This document shows, in pieces, positions 40,864 to 50,674 of a DNA stretch of 51,290 nucleotides. The position numbers and the translations under genes are program-made. The stretch is from Hyphomicrobiales bacterium (GTDB taxonomy: Bacteria; Pseudomonadota; Alphaproteobacteria; Rhizobiales; Beijerinckiaceae). The notes under the pieces are model-generated. The model was not told the origin of the DNA, searched no databases, and saw only the letters and a list, made by a program, of their open reading frames with translations. The stretch lies in assembly GCA_947455645.1 (NCBI GenBank), contig CANGPA010000008.1, positions 1-51,290 on the forward strand. Reading direction: 5' to 3'. Within the stretch, counting starts at the first letter, position 1. Each line of letters begins with the position of its first letter.

Positions 40864-40884
40864 GAGGGTTCTTGCGATTTTTTT
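40859..40884 (+). terminator. Rho-independent terminator on the + strand, antisense-facing
   Basis: CGCAAGA (40859-40865), loop GGGT, and TCTTGCG (40870-40876) form a perfect 7 bp stem, followed by A and seven T (40878-40884). It has terminator form only on the + strand, yet both flanking genes (lexA and moeA) are on the minus strand. It begins one base after the lexA SOS box. It would stop any + strand transcript that starts upstream of lexA before it runs antisense into moeA. Confidence 0.65.
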
Positions 40885-40887
40885 ATA

Positions 40888-42099
40888 TCAAAGTCGAATG
40901 ATCCGACACGCCGTACCCGCTTCTTGCGCAGCGGCGTTGGGTGGGCGGATGACAAGCGCGCCGGCTTCGGCCATCACGCGGATCATGGAGGAATCTTGCA
41001 CCTCATAAGGCGTGGCGACGGGAAGCCCGTTCGTCCCCGCGCTCAAGGCGGCGCGCAGATAATCCTGCCTTTTGTCATTCACGCGCACGGCACATCCTAA
41101 TAGAGCCGGCTCGGACACATCAGCGCCTGCTTGCGCATCGCCTTGCATCGCGTGAATGAGCGGCATCAGAAAGAGCCTTGCACAAACATAGGATGACACC
41201 GGATTGCCCGGCAGACCGAGTATCGCCATCCGCCCCAAACGGCCATGGATCAACGGTTTGCCCGGCCGCATCGCGATGCGCCAGAAGGCGAGTTCCATGC
41301 CGCGGCGCGCGAGCACGGATTGCACAAGATCATGATCGCCCACGCTAGCGCCGCCGAGCGTTACAAGCACATCCGCATCTTGCTGTTCAGCCGCAATGAT
41401 CCCGCGTTCGAGGGATAAAAAACTATCGCCCGCAATACCTAGTTGAAGCGCTTCTCCGCCCGCGCGCGCCACAAGTGCCGCAGCGGTCAGATGATTGCTT
41501 GCCACAATCTGATCCGACCCGGCCGCATGGCCCGGTTCCACCAATTCGTCACCGGTCGCGAGAATGGCAACTTTCGGCTTGCGCGCGACACGCACATGCC
41601 CATGGCCCATGGCGGCCGCAAGCGCGAGCGTGCGTTCATTGAGCCGCACGCCGCTTGAGATCAATTCATCGCCTTTTAAAAAATCGAGTCCCGTCTTGCG
41701 AATGTGACGCCCCGGTGTTTCAGGCTCTGTAACAATCACATCATCGCCGTCGCGCGTGGCGTGCTCTTGTAACAGGATTGTGTCTGCACCTTCCGGCACC
41801 GGTGCGCCTGTGAAAATACGCACCGCCTCGTGAGCGCCAAGCGGATGAGGATAACGATGCCCCGCAGCACTTTCGCCGATCACGCGTAAACGCGCGCCGC
41901 TCTTGGCAATGTCAACGCCACGCACCGCATAACCATCCATTGCAGAGGCATTAAAGGGCGGTTGCGTCCGCAAAGCGGTGATTGGTTGTGCGAGCGTGCG
42001 ACCAAAGGCTTGATCAATGGCGACGGTTTCGACGCCGAGCGCTTGCGCGGATTGAAGAACGCGGTCAAGGGCCTCTTCAACGCTGATCAGCGCCATCAT
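40888..42099 (-). CDS. moeA: Molybdopterin molybdenumtransferase MoeA/Glp
   Basis: MoeA (403 residues) inserts molybdate into adenylated molybdopterin. The N-terminal start Met-Met-Ala-Leu-Ile-Ser-Val-Glu-Glu-Ala, the substrate loop with Phe-Asn-Ala-Ser-Ala-Met-Asp-Gly-Tyr-Ala near residue 50, the Leu-Val-Thr-Leu-Gly-Gly-Ala-Ser-Val-Gly-Asp-His-Asp region near residue 250 and the C-terminal MRPGKPLIHGRLGRMAILG stretch are all visible. It begins right at the moaC stop and was probably translated from one mRNA with moaC and trpC. There is no terminator before lexA on its strand. Confidence 0.94.
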   Translation of the reverse strand: MMALISVEEALDRVLQSAQALGVETVAIDQAFGRTLAQPITALRTQPPFNASAMDGYAVRGVDIAKSGARLRVIGESAAGHRYPHPLGAHEAVRIFTGAPVPEGADTILLQEHATRDGDDVIVTEPETPGRHIRKTGLDFLKGDELISSGVRLNERTLALAAAMGHGHVRVARKPKVAILATGDELVEPGHAAGSDQIVASNHLTAAALVARAGGEALQLGIAGDSFLSLERGIIAAEQQDADVLVTLGGASVGDHDLVQSVLARRGMELAFWRIAMRPGKPLIHGRLGRMAILGLPGNPVSSYVCARLFLMPLIHAMQGDAQAGADVSEPALLGCAVRVNDKRQDYLRAALSAGTNGLPVATPYEVQDSSMIRVMAEAGALVIRPPNAAAQEAGTACRIIRL

Positions 42100-42576
42100 T
42101 CACTCCGCCCGATAATCGCCGCTCTTGCCGCCCGATTTTTCAAGAAGGCGAATGGACTCAATCCGCATGCCGCGGTCGGCCGCTTTCACCATGTCATAGA
42201 TCGTCAGACACGCAACTGAAACGGCCGTGAGCGCTTCCATCTCAACGCCGGTCTGGCCCGAGAGTTTCGCAGTCGCGCGCACACGCACGCCCGGCAATTT
42301 ATCATCAAGCGTCAGGTCGACCGCGATTTTGGTAAGCAGGAGCGGATGACACAGCGGGATAAGCTCATGCGTCTTCTTCGCCGCCATAATGCCGGCAATG
42401 CGTGCTGTTCCGAGCACATCGCCTTTTTTGGCATTGCCCGATTGAATGAGCGCGAGGGTTTCTGGTGCCATCACGACTGCGCCTTCAGCCACAGCCACGC
42501 GAATGGTCATGTCTTTATCAGACACATCCACCATGGATGCCGCGCCGGTTGCATCAAGATGCGTGAGCTTGGTCAT
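42100..42576 (-). CDS. moaC: Cyclic pyranopterin monophosphate synthase accessory protein MoaC
   Basis: MoaC (158 residues) makes cyclic pyranopterin monophosphate in molybdenum cofactor synthesis, together with MoaA, which is not in the window. The Ile-Pro-Leu-Cys-His-Pro-Leu motif near residue 75 and the [19 protein letters not shown] segment near residue 111 are typical, with the conserved Asp and Lys near Lys-Ala-Ala-Asp-Arg. Its start overlaps the trpC stop by four bases. The trpC-moaC-moeA linkage is frequent in Hyphomicrobiales. Confidence 0.96.
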   Translation of the reverse strand: MTKLTHLDATGAASMVDVSDKDMTIRVAVAEGAVVMAPETLALIQSGNAKKGDVLGTARIAGIMAAKKTHELIPLCHPLLLTKIAVDLTLDDKLPGVRVRATAKLSGQTGVEMEALTAVSVACLTIYDMVKAADRGMRIESIRLLEKSGGKSGDYRAE

Positions 42577-43376
42577 GGCGCATCTCCAAACAACAGCGCA
42601 TGGGTTGCGCGCGTCACATCCGTCTGCCGCATCAGGCTTTCGCCGACAAGCAGTGTATGAATAGCGGCTTGCGCCAGGCGTTTGACATCGTCATGGGTGA
42701 AAATACCGCTCTCACCGACAATGATCCGGTCTTTAGGAATCAAAGGCGCAAGTGTTTCCGAAACACTGAGCGACACATCGAAGGTGCGCAGATCACGATT
42801 GTTAATGCCCACCAATTTTGTGTTGAGCGGCAGAGCGCGCTCAAGTTCCTGCTGGTTATGCACTTCGACAAGCACATCCATCCCCAGATCATGAGCGGCA
42901 TGTGTAAGATCACGCGCGGTTGCATCATCAACGCCCGCCATAATCACCAAAATGCAATCCGCACCCCAGGCGCGCGCTTCATAGACCTGATAGACATCAT
43001 AGAGAAAATCTTTGCGCAAAGCGGGCAGGCGGGTTGCCGCGCGCGCCGATATCAAAAATTCGGGAGCGCCTTGAAAGGAGGGCGCGTCGGTCAAGACGGA
43101 CAAACATGAGGCGCCGCCCGCTTCATAGGCTTTCGCCAAAAGCGGCGGATCAAAATCGGCACGAATTAGACCCTTTGAAGGGCTCGCTTTTTTGACTTCC
43201 GCAATCAGGGCCGGGCGCTTTTCATTCAGATGTGTTTCGATGGCGTACGCAAAACCGCGCGGCGTATCGGCAGAAGCGACCTGTGTTTTAAGCGCGCTCA
43301 ACGGCAAGCGCGCTTTTGCGGCTTCGATTTCAACGCGCTTATAGGCTTCGATTTTTTTTAAGATATCAGCCATCAC
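42573..43376 (-). CDS. trpC: Indole-3-glycerol phosphate synthase
   Basis: TrpC (267 residues) is a TIM-barrel enzyme that closes the indole ring in tryptophan synthesis. Conserved stretches are [11 protein letters not shown] (catalytic Lys near residue 62), [21 protein letters not shown] near residue 120, [10 protein letters not shown] near residue 190 and VGESGI near residue 220. It is monofunctional, with no TrpF part. The start is three bases after trpD; the end overlaps moaC. Confidence 0.96.
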   Translation of the reverse strand: MMADILKKIEAYKRVEIEAAKARLPLSALKTQVASADTPRGFAYAIETHLNEKRPALIAEVKKASPSKGLIRADFDPPLLAKAYEAGGASCLSVLTDAPSFQGAPEFLISARAATRLPALRKDFLYDVYQVYEARAWGADCILVIMAGVDDATARDLTHAAHDLGMDVLVEVHNQQELERALPLNTKLVGINNRDLRTFDVSLSVSETLAPLIPKDRIIVGESGIFTHDDVKRLAQAAIHTLLVGESLMRQTDVTRATHALLFGDAP

Positions 43377-43379
43377 ACA

Positions 43380-44393
43380 TCACGCATTCGAGGCTTTGAC
43401 GAGGCGTTCAAGCGTCGCTTTGGTCGCACCACGATCAATCGCGTGTTCGGCTTGTTTGACGCCGTCACGTATGGTCGATGCTTTCTCGGCGATCACCAAG
43501 GCCGCACCGGCATTAATGACCGCAATATCGCGATAGGCGATTTTTTCACCTGAGAGAACATCCATCAAGGCTTTCGCATTATGGGTTGCATCACCGCCTT
43601 TCAGCGCGTCCGGTGTTGCGCGTGACAGGCCTGCCTCTTCGGGCGTCAGAACAAAGTCCCGCATCACGCCGTTTTTCAGTTCGATTATTTTGGTCTCGGC
43701 CGTCGTTGTGATTTCATCGAGCCCATCGGTGCCATGAACCGCCCATACATGGGTGGAGCCGAGCGTGCTCAAGGTTTCAATCATCGGCTTCAACCATTGT
43801 TCTGAATAGGCACCCACAAGCTGACGCGTGACGCCGGCGGGATTGGAAAGCGGTCCCAGTAGATTGAAAATCGTGCGCGTTCCCAGTTCAACCCGCACAG
43901 GACCGACATGGCGCATGGCCGCATGATGCGTGGGCGCAAACATAAATCCCACACCCGCATCCGTGATGCAGCGCTCGACACCCTCCGCGTCAAGTCCCAC
44001 CTTCACACCGAGCGCGGTAAGAATATCCGCAGCACCCGATTTTGATGACAAAGCGCGATTGCCATGTTTCGCAACCGGCACACCACAGCTTGCGACAATC
44101 AAAGAGGCAAGCGTTGAAACATTATAGCTTCCCGAATTGTCACCACCGGTGCCGACCAGATCCATTGCTGTCGCAGGCGCAGACACACGCAGCATCTTGG
44201 CACGCATCGCGGCCACAGCGCCGGTAATTTCATCAACTGTTTCACCACGCACACGCAACGCCATGAGAAACGCGCCGATCTGCGCCGGAGTGGCCGCACC
44301 CGAGAGCATTTGATCAAATGCCTCTTCGGCTTTCGCGCGCGAAAGCGTTTCACCCCCTGCCAGAGTCGCAATGACGGGTTTCATCGCATCCAT
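43380..44393 (-). CDS. trpD: Anthranilate phosphoribosyltransferase
   Basis: TrpD (337 residues) transfers phosphoribose to anthranilate. The [14 protein letters not shown] PRPP motif is near residue 80, and [21 protein letters not shown] near residue 107. The C-terminal part has the usual Asn-Ala-Gly-Ala-Ala-Leu. I chose the ATG at 44393, which overlaps the trpG stop by one base (TGATG) and signals coupling; a longer frame into trpG is not likely. Confidence 0.95.
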   Translation of the reverse strand: MDAMKPVIATLAGGETLSRAKAEEAFDQMLSGAATPAQIGAFLMALRVRGETVDEITGAVAAMRAKMLRVSAPATAMDLVGTGGDNSGSYNVSTLASLIVASCGVPVAKHGNRALSSKSGAADILTALGVKVGLDAEGVERCITDAGVGFMFAPTHHAAMRHVGPVRVELGTRTIFNLLGPLSNPAGVTRQLVGAYSEQWLKPMIETLSTLGSTHVWAVHGTDGLDEITTTAETKIIELKNGVMRDFVLTPEEAGLSRATPDALKGGDATHNAKALMDVLSGEKIAYRDIAVINAGAALVIAEKASTIRDGVKQAEHAIDRGATKATLERLVKASNA

Positions 44394-45004
44394 CAGTGCG
44401 GTCCTCTTTTGCGGGATGTTGTGTTCCACGTTTGCGCAAGGTCGAGAAAATTCTTCAACAAGACGAGACCATGTTCGGAGGCGATGCTTTCGGGATGGAA
44501 CTGAACGCCATGCACGGGATAGGTCTTGTGCGAGAGCGCCATGATCAATCCGTCATCGGTTTCTGCCGTCACATCCAACGCATCAGGGCAGGTCTGGCGA
44601 TCAACAATCAGCGAATGATACCGTGTCGCTTTGAACGAACCGTTTATGCCGCGAAATATCGTGCGGCCTTCGTGGTGTACGCTCGATATTTTCCCGTGCA
44701 TCGGCAAGGGCGCGCGGATCACATCGCCACCAAAGGCCTGTCCCATCGCCTGCATGCCCAGACAAACGCCAAAAATCGGGATCGACTGTCCGGCCTTTTT
44801 CAACACGTCGAGACAAATGCCCGCTTCATTCGGCGTGCAAGGTCCGGGCGAGAGCACAATCGCATCGGGATCGGACGCGATTAACGCGTCCGTCGTGATC
44901 TCGTCATTGCGCACCACGGTTACATCCGCACCCAATTTTCCCAGATCATGGAACAGGTTGAAGGTGAAACTGTCGTAATTGTCGACAAGGGTGATGCGGG
45001 TCAT
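44393..45004 (-). CDS. trpG: Anthranilate synthase glutamine amidotransferase subunit
   Basis: TrpG (203 residues) supplies ammonia from glutamine to TrpE. It is a class I amidotransferase with catalytic Cys81 (Gly-Val-Cys-Leu-Gly-Met), His170 and Glu172 (Phe-His-Pro-Glu-Ser), and the [11 protein letters not shown] start. It is a separate gene, not fused to trpE as in Rhizobium. It heads trpG-trpD-trpC-moaC-moeA, and its promoter should lie in the 206-base gap to the divergent secreted-protein gene, where I find only a weak TTGACG at about 45060. Confidence 0.95.
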   Translation of the reverse strand: MTRITLVDNYDSFTFNLFHDLGKLGADVTVVRNDEITTDALIASDPDAIVLSPGPCTPNEAGICLDVLKKAGQSIPIFGVCLGMQAMGQAFGGDVIRAPLPMHGKISSVHHEGRTIFRGINGSFKATRYHSLIVDRQTCPDALDVTAETDDGLIMALSHKTYPVHGVQFHPESIASEHGLVLLKNFLDLAQTWNTTSRKRGPH

Positions 45005-45210
45005 AACGTTCGGGTCCAGCGCTCAGCGGCCTCGGGTTTTCGACCATTCGAGCGGGTGTCGTCAAGCAGAATGGCTGGGAAACGGGCTCTAACAACCGCT
45101 CATAGGCCATTTCTGAACATTTAAGAGGGGCACGCGCGTGGTTTGAAGCGCTCGACAGCCTCAAAAAATCTAACTAGGATTTCAAATAGTAGGTTTGGAG
45201 CGTTTTGAGC
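45005..45210. other. Divergent intergenic region trpG / secreted protein
   Basis: The gap between two divergent genes must hold promoters in both directions. I see no leader peptide with Trp codons, no attenuator hairpin and no strong promoter. It includes an A-run (45163-45168) and a TTTGGAG ribosome binding site (45194-45200) for the + strand gene. Confidence 0.4.
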
Positions 45211-46131
45211 GTGTCTCGCATATATCTCATTGTTTTGGCACTTTTAGGCTTTTTGCCCGGTTATGCCTTCGCCAAGGGCCCGATCGTGCCCCTTCAATTG
45301 GGTAATTGGTCCGGGGGCTCCTATACCGATGATAATACCGGAAATTTCAGCCATTGCGTCGCGCAGGCGAAATATGTGTCGGGTCAATACCTCCTTGTGA
45401 GCGTCTTCCCCGACGGTTCTTGGGGCTTGGGCTTTGCCGAACCGAACTGGACGCTGACCATCGGATCACGTTTTTCGGTTCAGATCTATTTTGATAAATT
45501 TGGCCCCTTTGACGTCAGCGGCACGGCACGTACAACGTCAATGATCTTTGTACAATTCCCGAACTCAACAGAGATCAAGAATGCATTTCGGAATGGTTCA
45601 GTCCTTTATGTGAACATTGCCGATAAGAGATTTAACTTTGCGCTGACAAATACCCAATCCTTATTGCCAACACTTTATTCCTGTGTTGCCCAGGCAATGG
45701 GTACAGCGTCTGATGACGGATCGGTCGATACAACGCCAAAGTCAAAAATGCCGCCACCGACCGCAAAGCCAAATTCCGAAATCGAAGCGGCGCGTAACCG
45801 TATGACCGAACAGCTTGGCAAGGAATATTCGGACTGTATCGACAATGAGATGAAAACGGACGTTCCCTATTCCACAGAGGGCGCAGAAACTTTGGCACAG
45901 GTCGTAATTACGAAATGCGATCATATCGCCGCAAAATTTGTTGAAACTTGGATTGTTCTTTTTGAACTGTCACGCAGCGAGGCTGAACGCATCATAAATA
46001 CGGCGCTTGAAAAACGTAAAAAAATAATTCTTGCGGATATAGTTTCATTTCGTGCGGCTTTGAACAAAGCCATCATCAATACGCCTTCAGAAAAGCCGGC
46101 TGATAAAAAGGCTCCCGAAACCGGGCTTTGA
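45211..46131 (+). CDS. Unrecognised secreted protein between trpG and trpE
   Basis: I do not recognise this 306-residue protein. It begins with a clear signal peptide (hydrophobic core Ile-Val-Leu-Ala-Leu-Leu-Gly-Phe-Leu, cleavage likely after Ala-Phe-Ala). The first mature domain (about residues 22-165) is rich in Gly, Trp, Phe and Tyr and looks beta-stranded, with two Cys; a Pro/Lys-rich linker follows (about 170-190). The second half is helical, with Cys-Ile and Lys-Cys-Asp, and ends in a Lys/Pro-rich tail. It may be periplasmic. The start is uncertain: GTG at 45211 (10 bases after GGAG) or TTG at 45205 (4 bases). The 3' part is AT-richer than its neighbours. It lies opposite to, and splits, the trp genes. 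Confidence 0.7.
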   Translation: MSRIYLIVLALLGFLPGYAFAKGPIVPLQLGNWSGGSYTDDNTGNFSHCVAQAKYVSGQYLLVSVFPDGSWGLGFAEPNWTLTIGSRFSVQIYFDKFGPFDVSGTARTTSMIFVQFPNSTEIKNAFRNGSVLYVNIADKRFNFALTNTQSLLPTLYSCVAQAMGTASDDGSVDTTPKSKMPPPTAKPNSEIEAARNRMTEQLGKEYSDCIDNEMKTDVPYSTEGAETLAQVVITKCDHIAAKFVETWIVLFELSRSEAERIINTALEKRKKIILADIVSFRAALNKAIINTPSEKPADKKAPETGL

Positions 46132-46137
46132 AGGCAA

Positions 46138-46155
46138 AATAAAGTAAGCTTTATT
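46138..46155. terminator. AT-rich hairpin between convergent genes
   Basis: AATAAAG (46138-46144), loop TAAG, and CTTTATT (46149-46155) form a 7 bp stem that overlaps the trpE stop codon. On the minus strand it is followed by TTTT. It is a weak candidate terminator for trpE. Confidence 0.35.
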
Positions 46156-47671
46156 GTCCGCGCTTACTGCGGGTTGCAAACCGCACCGCCTCATCAGCCG
46201 CGCGGAAGAGCGCTTTTGATTTATTGATACATTCTTGCTGTTCAGATTGCGGATTTGAATCGTAAACAATGCCTGCGCCCGCTTGCACATGCATTTTACC
46301 ATCTTTCACAATGGCGGTGCGCAACACGATGCAGGTGTCCATTTCACCATTGGCGCCAAAATAACCGATGCATCCGCCATAAGGGCCGCGTTTGTCATGT
46401 TCGAGCTCGTCGATGATTTCCATCGCACGCACTTTGGGAGCGCCTGAAACGGTTCCGGCCGGAAAACCGGCACAGAGCGCATCGACCACGTCAAATTTAT
46501 CGTCAAGTGTGCCTTCAACATTTGAAACAATATGCATGACATGGCTGTAGCGCTCGAGAAAAAACGAGCCCGTCACTTCAACGCTTCCCGTCTTTGCGAC
46601 GCGACCCACATCATTGCGTCCAAGATCGAGCAGCATCAAATGTTCGGCGCACTCCTTCTCGTCGGCGATAAGTTCTTTACCGAGCGCGATATCTTCCGCT
46701 TCCGTTTTCCCGCGCGGACGGGTGCCGGCGATCGGACGAATGGTGACCTTGTCCTTGCGCACGCGCACCAGAATTTCCGGCGATGAACAGATAATTTGAA
46801 ACCCGTCAAAATCGAGATAGCTCAAATAGGGCGAAGGATTAACGCGCCGCAAAGCGCGATAAAGCGAGAAGGGCGGGAGCGTGAAGGCCGCATCAAAGCG
46901 TTGGGATAAAACGACCTGAAAAATATCGCCGGCGCGAATATAATCTTTTGCACGCTCGACCATGCCGAGAAACTCGGCTTCCGTCGTGTTGGAGATGCCG
47001 TGTTCGATCGAGGCGAGATCAACGGGCGTCGGTAAGGCTGCGGGCATTTGTCCTTCAAGGGCAATGCTTGCGGCATCGATGCGTTCAAGCGCCATTTCGT
47101 AAGCAATTCGTGCCGATACACCCGGCTTCGGCCGCACCGGCGTCACCACTGTGATTTCATCTTTCACAGAGTCAAAAATCACCATCACGGTTGGGCGCGC
47201 GAGAATGGCGTCGGGCACACCGAGCGCATCGGCATTTGGCTGAGGCAAACGTTCCATTTGCCGCACCATGTCATAGCCGAGATAACCAAATATACCGGCC
47301 GACATCGGCGGCAGGCCTTCATCAAATTCTATCGCGCTTTCAGCCAGAACATCGCGCAAACTCGCAAGAGGAGGCTTGCCACAAGGCTCATAATGCGTGC
47401 GATCAAGAAGCGCGTTGCGGTTGATTTCGGCTTCTCCATCGCGACACCGCCAGATCAAATCTGGCTTCAAGCCGATGATCGAATAACGCCCGCGTGTGGC
47501 GCCCCCTTCAACGCTTTCAAGCAAGATCGCATTGCGTCGATCATCCGCGGTGAGTTTCAGATAGGCCGAGACCGGCGTCTCAAGATCGCCCACAAGCGTT
47601 GTGCGCACAAGCTGCGCCTCGCCATCCAGATAGCGTTGCTCGAAGCGCGAAAAATCAGGAGTGAGCGCCAT
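46151..47671 (-). CDS. trpE: Anthranilate synthase component I
   Basis: TrpE (506 residues) converts chorismate to anthranilate with ammonia from TrpG. The N-terminal domain carries the Leu-Leu-Glu-Ser tryptophan feedback motif near residue 50 (Ile-Leu-Leu-Glu-Ser-Val-Glu). The chorismate-binding domain has PIAGTRPRG near residue 312, DLGRNDVGRVA near residue 350 and the C-terminal Gly-Ala-Gly-Ile-Val. It starts nine bases after the ppiD stop. The trpG partner gene is about 1.1 kb downstream, separated by a + strand gene. Confidence 0.96.
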   Translation of the reverse strand: MALTPDFSRFEQRYLDGEAQLVRTTLVGDLETPVSAYLKLTADDRRNAILLESVEGGATRGRYSIIGLKPDLIWRCRDGEAEINRNALLDRTHYEPCGKPPLASLRDVLAESAIEFDEGLPPMSAGIFGYLGYDMVRQMERLPQPNADALGVPDAILARPTVMVIFDSVKDEITVVTPVRPKPGVSARIAYEMALERIDAASIALEGQMPAALPTPVDLASIEHGISNTTEAEFLGMVERAKDYIRAGDIFQVVLSQRFDAAFTLPPFSLYRALRRVNPSPYLSYLDFDGFQIICSSPEILVRVRKDKVTIRPIAGTRPRGKTEAEDIALGKELIADEKECAEHLMLLDLGRNDVGRVAKTGSVEVTGSFFLERYSHVMHIVSNVEGTLDDKFDVVDALCAGFPAGTVSGAPKVRAMEIIDELEHDKRGPYGGCIGYFGANGEMDTCIVLRTAIVKDGKMHVQAGAGIVYDSNPQSEQQECINKSKALFRAADEAVRFATRSKRGQ

Positions 47672-47680
47672 AGAAATCCG

Positions 47681-49585
47681 TCAGTTCAAGCCCAAGGCGA
47701 CTGCGCGAACATGGTCATTCACGCTCACACCCAGATCCTGTTGTGTTCGCAAAATGAACGCATTCGCATAATCATCCGAAAGCGCGCGTCGTGCTTCGTC
47801 GGCAAGACGGCCGGCCTCGGCAAGCGCCGTGGCTGAATCTTGCAGGGCGGCACTCTCAACCACGAGTATATCGCGCTCATCATTATTGGAGCCGATAGCG
47901 GATGCCGCATCCTTCACCGGAACGGTAAAGGCCGCCGCAATCGTGGCCGATGCGAGGCCCTCTATCGCTCCCTTGCGCTTCAGGCCTGTGGCCTGTTTCA
48001 CGTCGCGCTGTAGTTCCGCACCGAGATCCTTGATCGATTTTCCGGCCTTTAACTGCGAAACCAGATCAGTGGCCTTGGCTTGCAACCGTTTGGCAAGATC
48101 ATCTTCGCGCCACGCATTCAGCGCCTTGTCCTTGGCTTCGTCGAATTCACGATCACGCGGTTGCGTGATGCTGGCCACATCAAACCAGATATATCCGCCT
48201 GCGCGCGTGGCGATGGGCTCATTATCGACACCCACATCGGAAGCGAACACCGCCTTCATGAAATTGCCTTGGCCCTCAAGCGCGGGGATCGCCGTCCCGT
48301 CCGGCTGCAAACCCAGACGATCGGCCGCATCAACGCTCACGAGGGCGAGATTATTCTCTTTCGCAATCTCAGTGAGGGGTTTGGCTGCGGCCCGCTGATC
48401 TTCGATCTTGTCGTGAAGATCACGGATCGCGGTTTTCGCTTTGTCTTGAGCAAGTTTCACGCGGATGCTGTCGGCCACCTCGTCAAAGGCTTTTGTGGAG
48501 CCGGCGATCACATCGGTCACCGTCACAATCACAAAACCGAATTGCCCCTTGATGACATCGCTGGTCTTGTCTTTCTCCAGTGCAAAAGCTGCCTCCGCCA
48601 CGGCCTTGTCGGCAAGCCCCCGCTTTTCAATCGTGCCGAGATCAGTATCCTCCGGCTTCAAAGAACGCTCCGTAACCAAAGCATCGAATGTGGTTCCGGC
48701 GGCAAGGCGTTCAGCTGCGGCTTTAGCATCGGCTTCCGTTTTAAACACGATTTGCCGTAAGGTCCGCTTTTCAGGCGTGGTGAAAATCGTGTCGCGGTCA
48801 CTCTCATAGCGCGCTTTGGCTTCCTCATCGGTAATTTTCGAGGGGTCGCTTAGGCTTGCGGGGTCGAGCGCCACATAGCTGAATTTGCGATATTCCGGCG
48901 CGCGGAAATTCGCCTTGTTTTCCTCGAAATAGGCTTTGAGCGCCGCATCATCAGGCAGTGTCTCTGCACCCAATTGGTCTTTGCCAATGGTGATATAGGA
49001 AATCGAGCGCTCTTCATTGGTAAAGCGCGCCATCGCATCCGTCATCATTGTGGGCGGAACGGCGGGGCTCGATAGTCCCTGTATAATCTGCTGGCGCAAA
49101 TCGACCGCGCGCTGGGCCGCAATGAAGCTGGCTTCCGTATAGCCGGAGGCGCGCAACGCTTCGTTGAAGCGTGCTTTGTCGAATTTACCGTCAGCGCCGA
49201 TAAAATTCGGGTCGGTGAGAAGCGTCTTGGCAATCGCGTCATCCGAAATGCCGAGTTTCATCGCTTTGGCCTTGTCATCAAGCGCCGCATCGGCAATCAG
49301 CCGCCGCAACACTTCTTGGTCAAGACCGAATCCGATGGCTTGCTCCACGCTGATGGTCTGGCCATAGCGACGCGAGAGCGATTGCAGTTCCGCCTGGAAG
49401 CTCTGGCGATAGACCTGCGCATCGACATCGGTCTTGCCGACGGTTGCGACCGATTTCATGCCATAGCCGCGAAAAATATCGCCGATGCCCCACAGCGCAA
49501 AGCTGAAGATCAGGAATCCGAACAGGATCGTCATCAAAATCCGGCCGAACCAGCTCTGACCTGCCTTGCGAAGCCCGTCCATCAT
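47681..49585 (-). CDS. ppiD: PpiD-like periplasmic folding factor (SurA N-terminal and parvulin domains)
   Basis: This 634-residue protein is anchored in the inner membrane by one N-terminal segment (about residues 15-37) with a large periplasmic part, as in PpiD. A SurA-type chaperone region (about 40-200) is followed by a parvulin-type domain (about 265-370) with the KRTLRQIVFKTEADAKAAAERL start and GQFGFVIVTVTDV end, and then a long helical C-terminal part. Whether it keeps isomerase activity cannot be told. Two ATG codons (49585 and 49582) are adjacent. In Hyphomicrobiales it is regularly found before trpE, as here. Confidence 0.9.
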   Translation of the reverse strand: MMDGLRKAGQSWFGRILMTILFGFLIFSFALWGIGDIFRGYGMKSVATVGKTDVDAQVYRQSFQAELQSLSRRYGQTISVEQAIGFGLDQEVLRRLIADAALDDKAKAMKLGISDDAIAKTLLTDPNFIGADGKFDKARFNEALRASGYTEASFIAAQRAVDLRQQIIQGLSSPAVPPTMMTDAMARFTNEERSISYITIGKDQLGAETLPDDAALKAYFEENKANFRAPEYRKFSYVALDPASLSDPSKITDEEAKARYESDRDTIFTTPEKRTLRQIVFKTEADAKAAAERLAAGTTFDALVTERSLKPEDTDLGTIEKRGLADKAVAEAAFALEKDKTSDVIKGQFGFVIVTVTDVIAGSTKAFDEVADSIRVKLAQDKAKTAIRDLHDKIEDQRAAAKPLTEIAKENNLALVSVDAADRLGLQPDGTAIPALEGQGNFMKAVFASDVGVDNEPIATRAGGYIWFDVASITQPRDREFDEAKDKALNAWREDDLAKRLQAKATDLVSQLKAGKSIKDLGAELQRDVKQATGLKRKGAIEGLASATIAAAFTVPVKDAASAIGSNNDERDILVVESAALQDSATALAEAGRLADEARRALSDDYANAFILRTQQDLGVSVNDHVRAVALGLN

Positions 49586-49821
49586 GATCAGTCACCCTGT
49601 ATTATCTGTTACGCTATCTTGATCGGTCGATCCGTCTCGAACCGCAATCCAGCCGATCATCATAGGGACGAGGCGGCTGGGTCGCAATCCAGAGGGGTTT
49701 GCCAAAGCCTGTTTGGCGCGGAGATGCAAGCAAAAGAAGCATCGAAGCCGGTTTATTTCTTGCCCATCTTGTGTCTTTTAGGCGCAAACATCCTGATTTC
49801 ATCCCACGGAGACCTGATCCA

Positions 49822-50583
49822 ATGACCCGCTCTATCCGCCCCCTGATTGTTGGAAATTGGAAAATGAACGGTTTGACCGCCAGTTTGAACGAATTCAACG
49901 CGTTTGGGGCCGGAAATGACGCGGCTTTGCGTCGCGCGGTTGATTTGATGATCTGCCCGCCTGCGACCCTCCTTTTCGCGCTCGCTCATAGCGCGCCGGG
50001 CAAGGGGATTTCGATTGGCGCGCAAGATTGCCACGTCAAAGACAGCGGCGCACATACCGGCGATCTGTCGGCCGTGATGCTCGCCGATGCCGGGGCCAGC
50101 GCCGTTCTGGTTGGCCATTCCGAGCGCCGGGCTGATCACGGCGAGAACGACGCGATCGTCCGCGCCAAGGCGGAAGCGGCCTATCGGAATGGTCTGACCG
50201 CCATCGTCTGCGTAGGTGAGACGCGCGCGGAGCGCGAGGCGGGCAAGACTCTCTCCGTCATTCGCCGCCAGCTCAAGGGCTCGGTTCCTGAAATGATGAC
50301 CGCGCATGATCTCGTGATCGGTTATGAACCCGTCTGGGCCATCGGTACGGGGCTCACCCCCACAGCAAAAGATGTCGAGGAGGTCCACGCGGCCATCCGC
50401 GCGGAGCTAAAAAAGATTATCGGCAAGGAGGAGGGCGCCCGCACCCGCATTCTCTATGGCGGATCGGTCAAGCCGACCAATGCCAAGGAATTGCTCGCCG
50501 TTGCCAATGTCGATGGGCTTCTTGTAGGCGGCGCGAGCCTCAAAGCCGAGGATTTCCTGACAATTGCCGGGTTCTATCGCTGA
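49822..50583 (+). CDS. tpiA: Triosephosphate isomerase
   Basis: This 253-residue TIM-barrel enzyme of glycolysis and gluconeogenesis has Lys14 (Gly-Asn-Trp-Lys-Met-Asn), His99 (Val-Gly-His-Ser-Glu-Arg-Arg) and Glu169 (Gly-Tyr-Glu-Pro-Val-Trp-Ala-Ile-Gly), and the phosphate-binding Gly-Gly-Ala near the end. I chose the ATG at 49822 with GGAG ten bases upstream; a longer in-frame start is not conserved. It is divergent from ppiD, with 236 bases between that show no clear promoter or other gene. Confidence 0.96.
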   Translation: MTRSIRPLIVGNWKMNGLTASLNEFNAFGAGNDAALRRAVDLMICPPATLLFALAHSAPGKGISIGAQDCHVKDSGAHTGDLSAVMLADAGASAVLVGHSERRADHGENDAIVRAKAEAAYRNGLTAIVCVGETRAEREAGKTLSVIRRQLKGSVPEMMTAHDLVIGYEPVWAIGTGLTPTAKDVEEVHAAIRAELKKIIGKEEGARTRILYGGSVKPTNAKELLAVANVDGLLVGGASLKAEDFLTIAGFYR

Positions 50584-50674
50584 AATTGGGGTCGCTTGCG
50601 GCTAGAAAGGCCGCTCCCTATATGTTAGACGCGCATCCGAAAGCCGTTTGAGCGGCGCAAAGGTAGTCCTTCTT

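Noticed and set aside
40828-41100. 90-codon + strand frame running from the lexA leader into moeA antisense
   Set aside because: It reads through the terminator hairpin and is the shadow of moeA on the other strand; no ribosome binding site.
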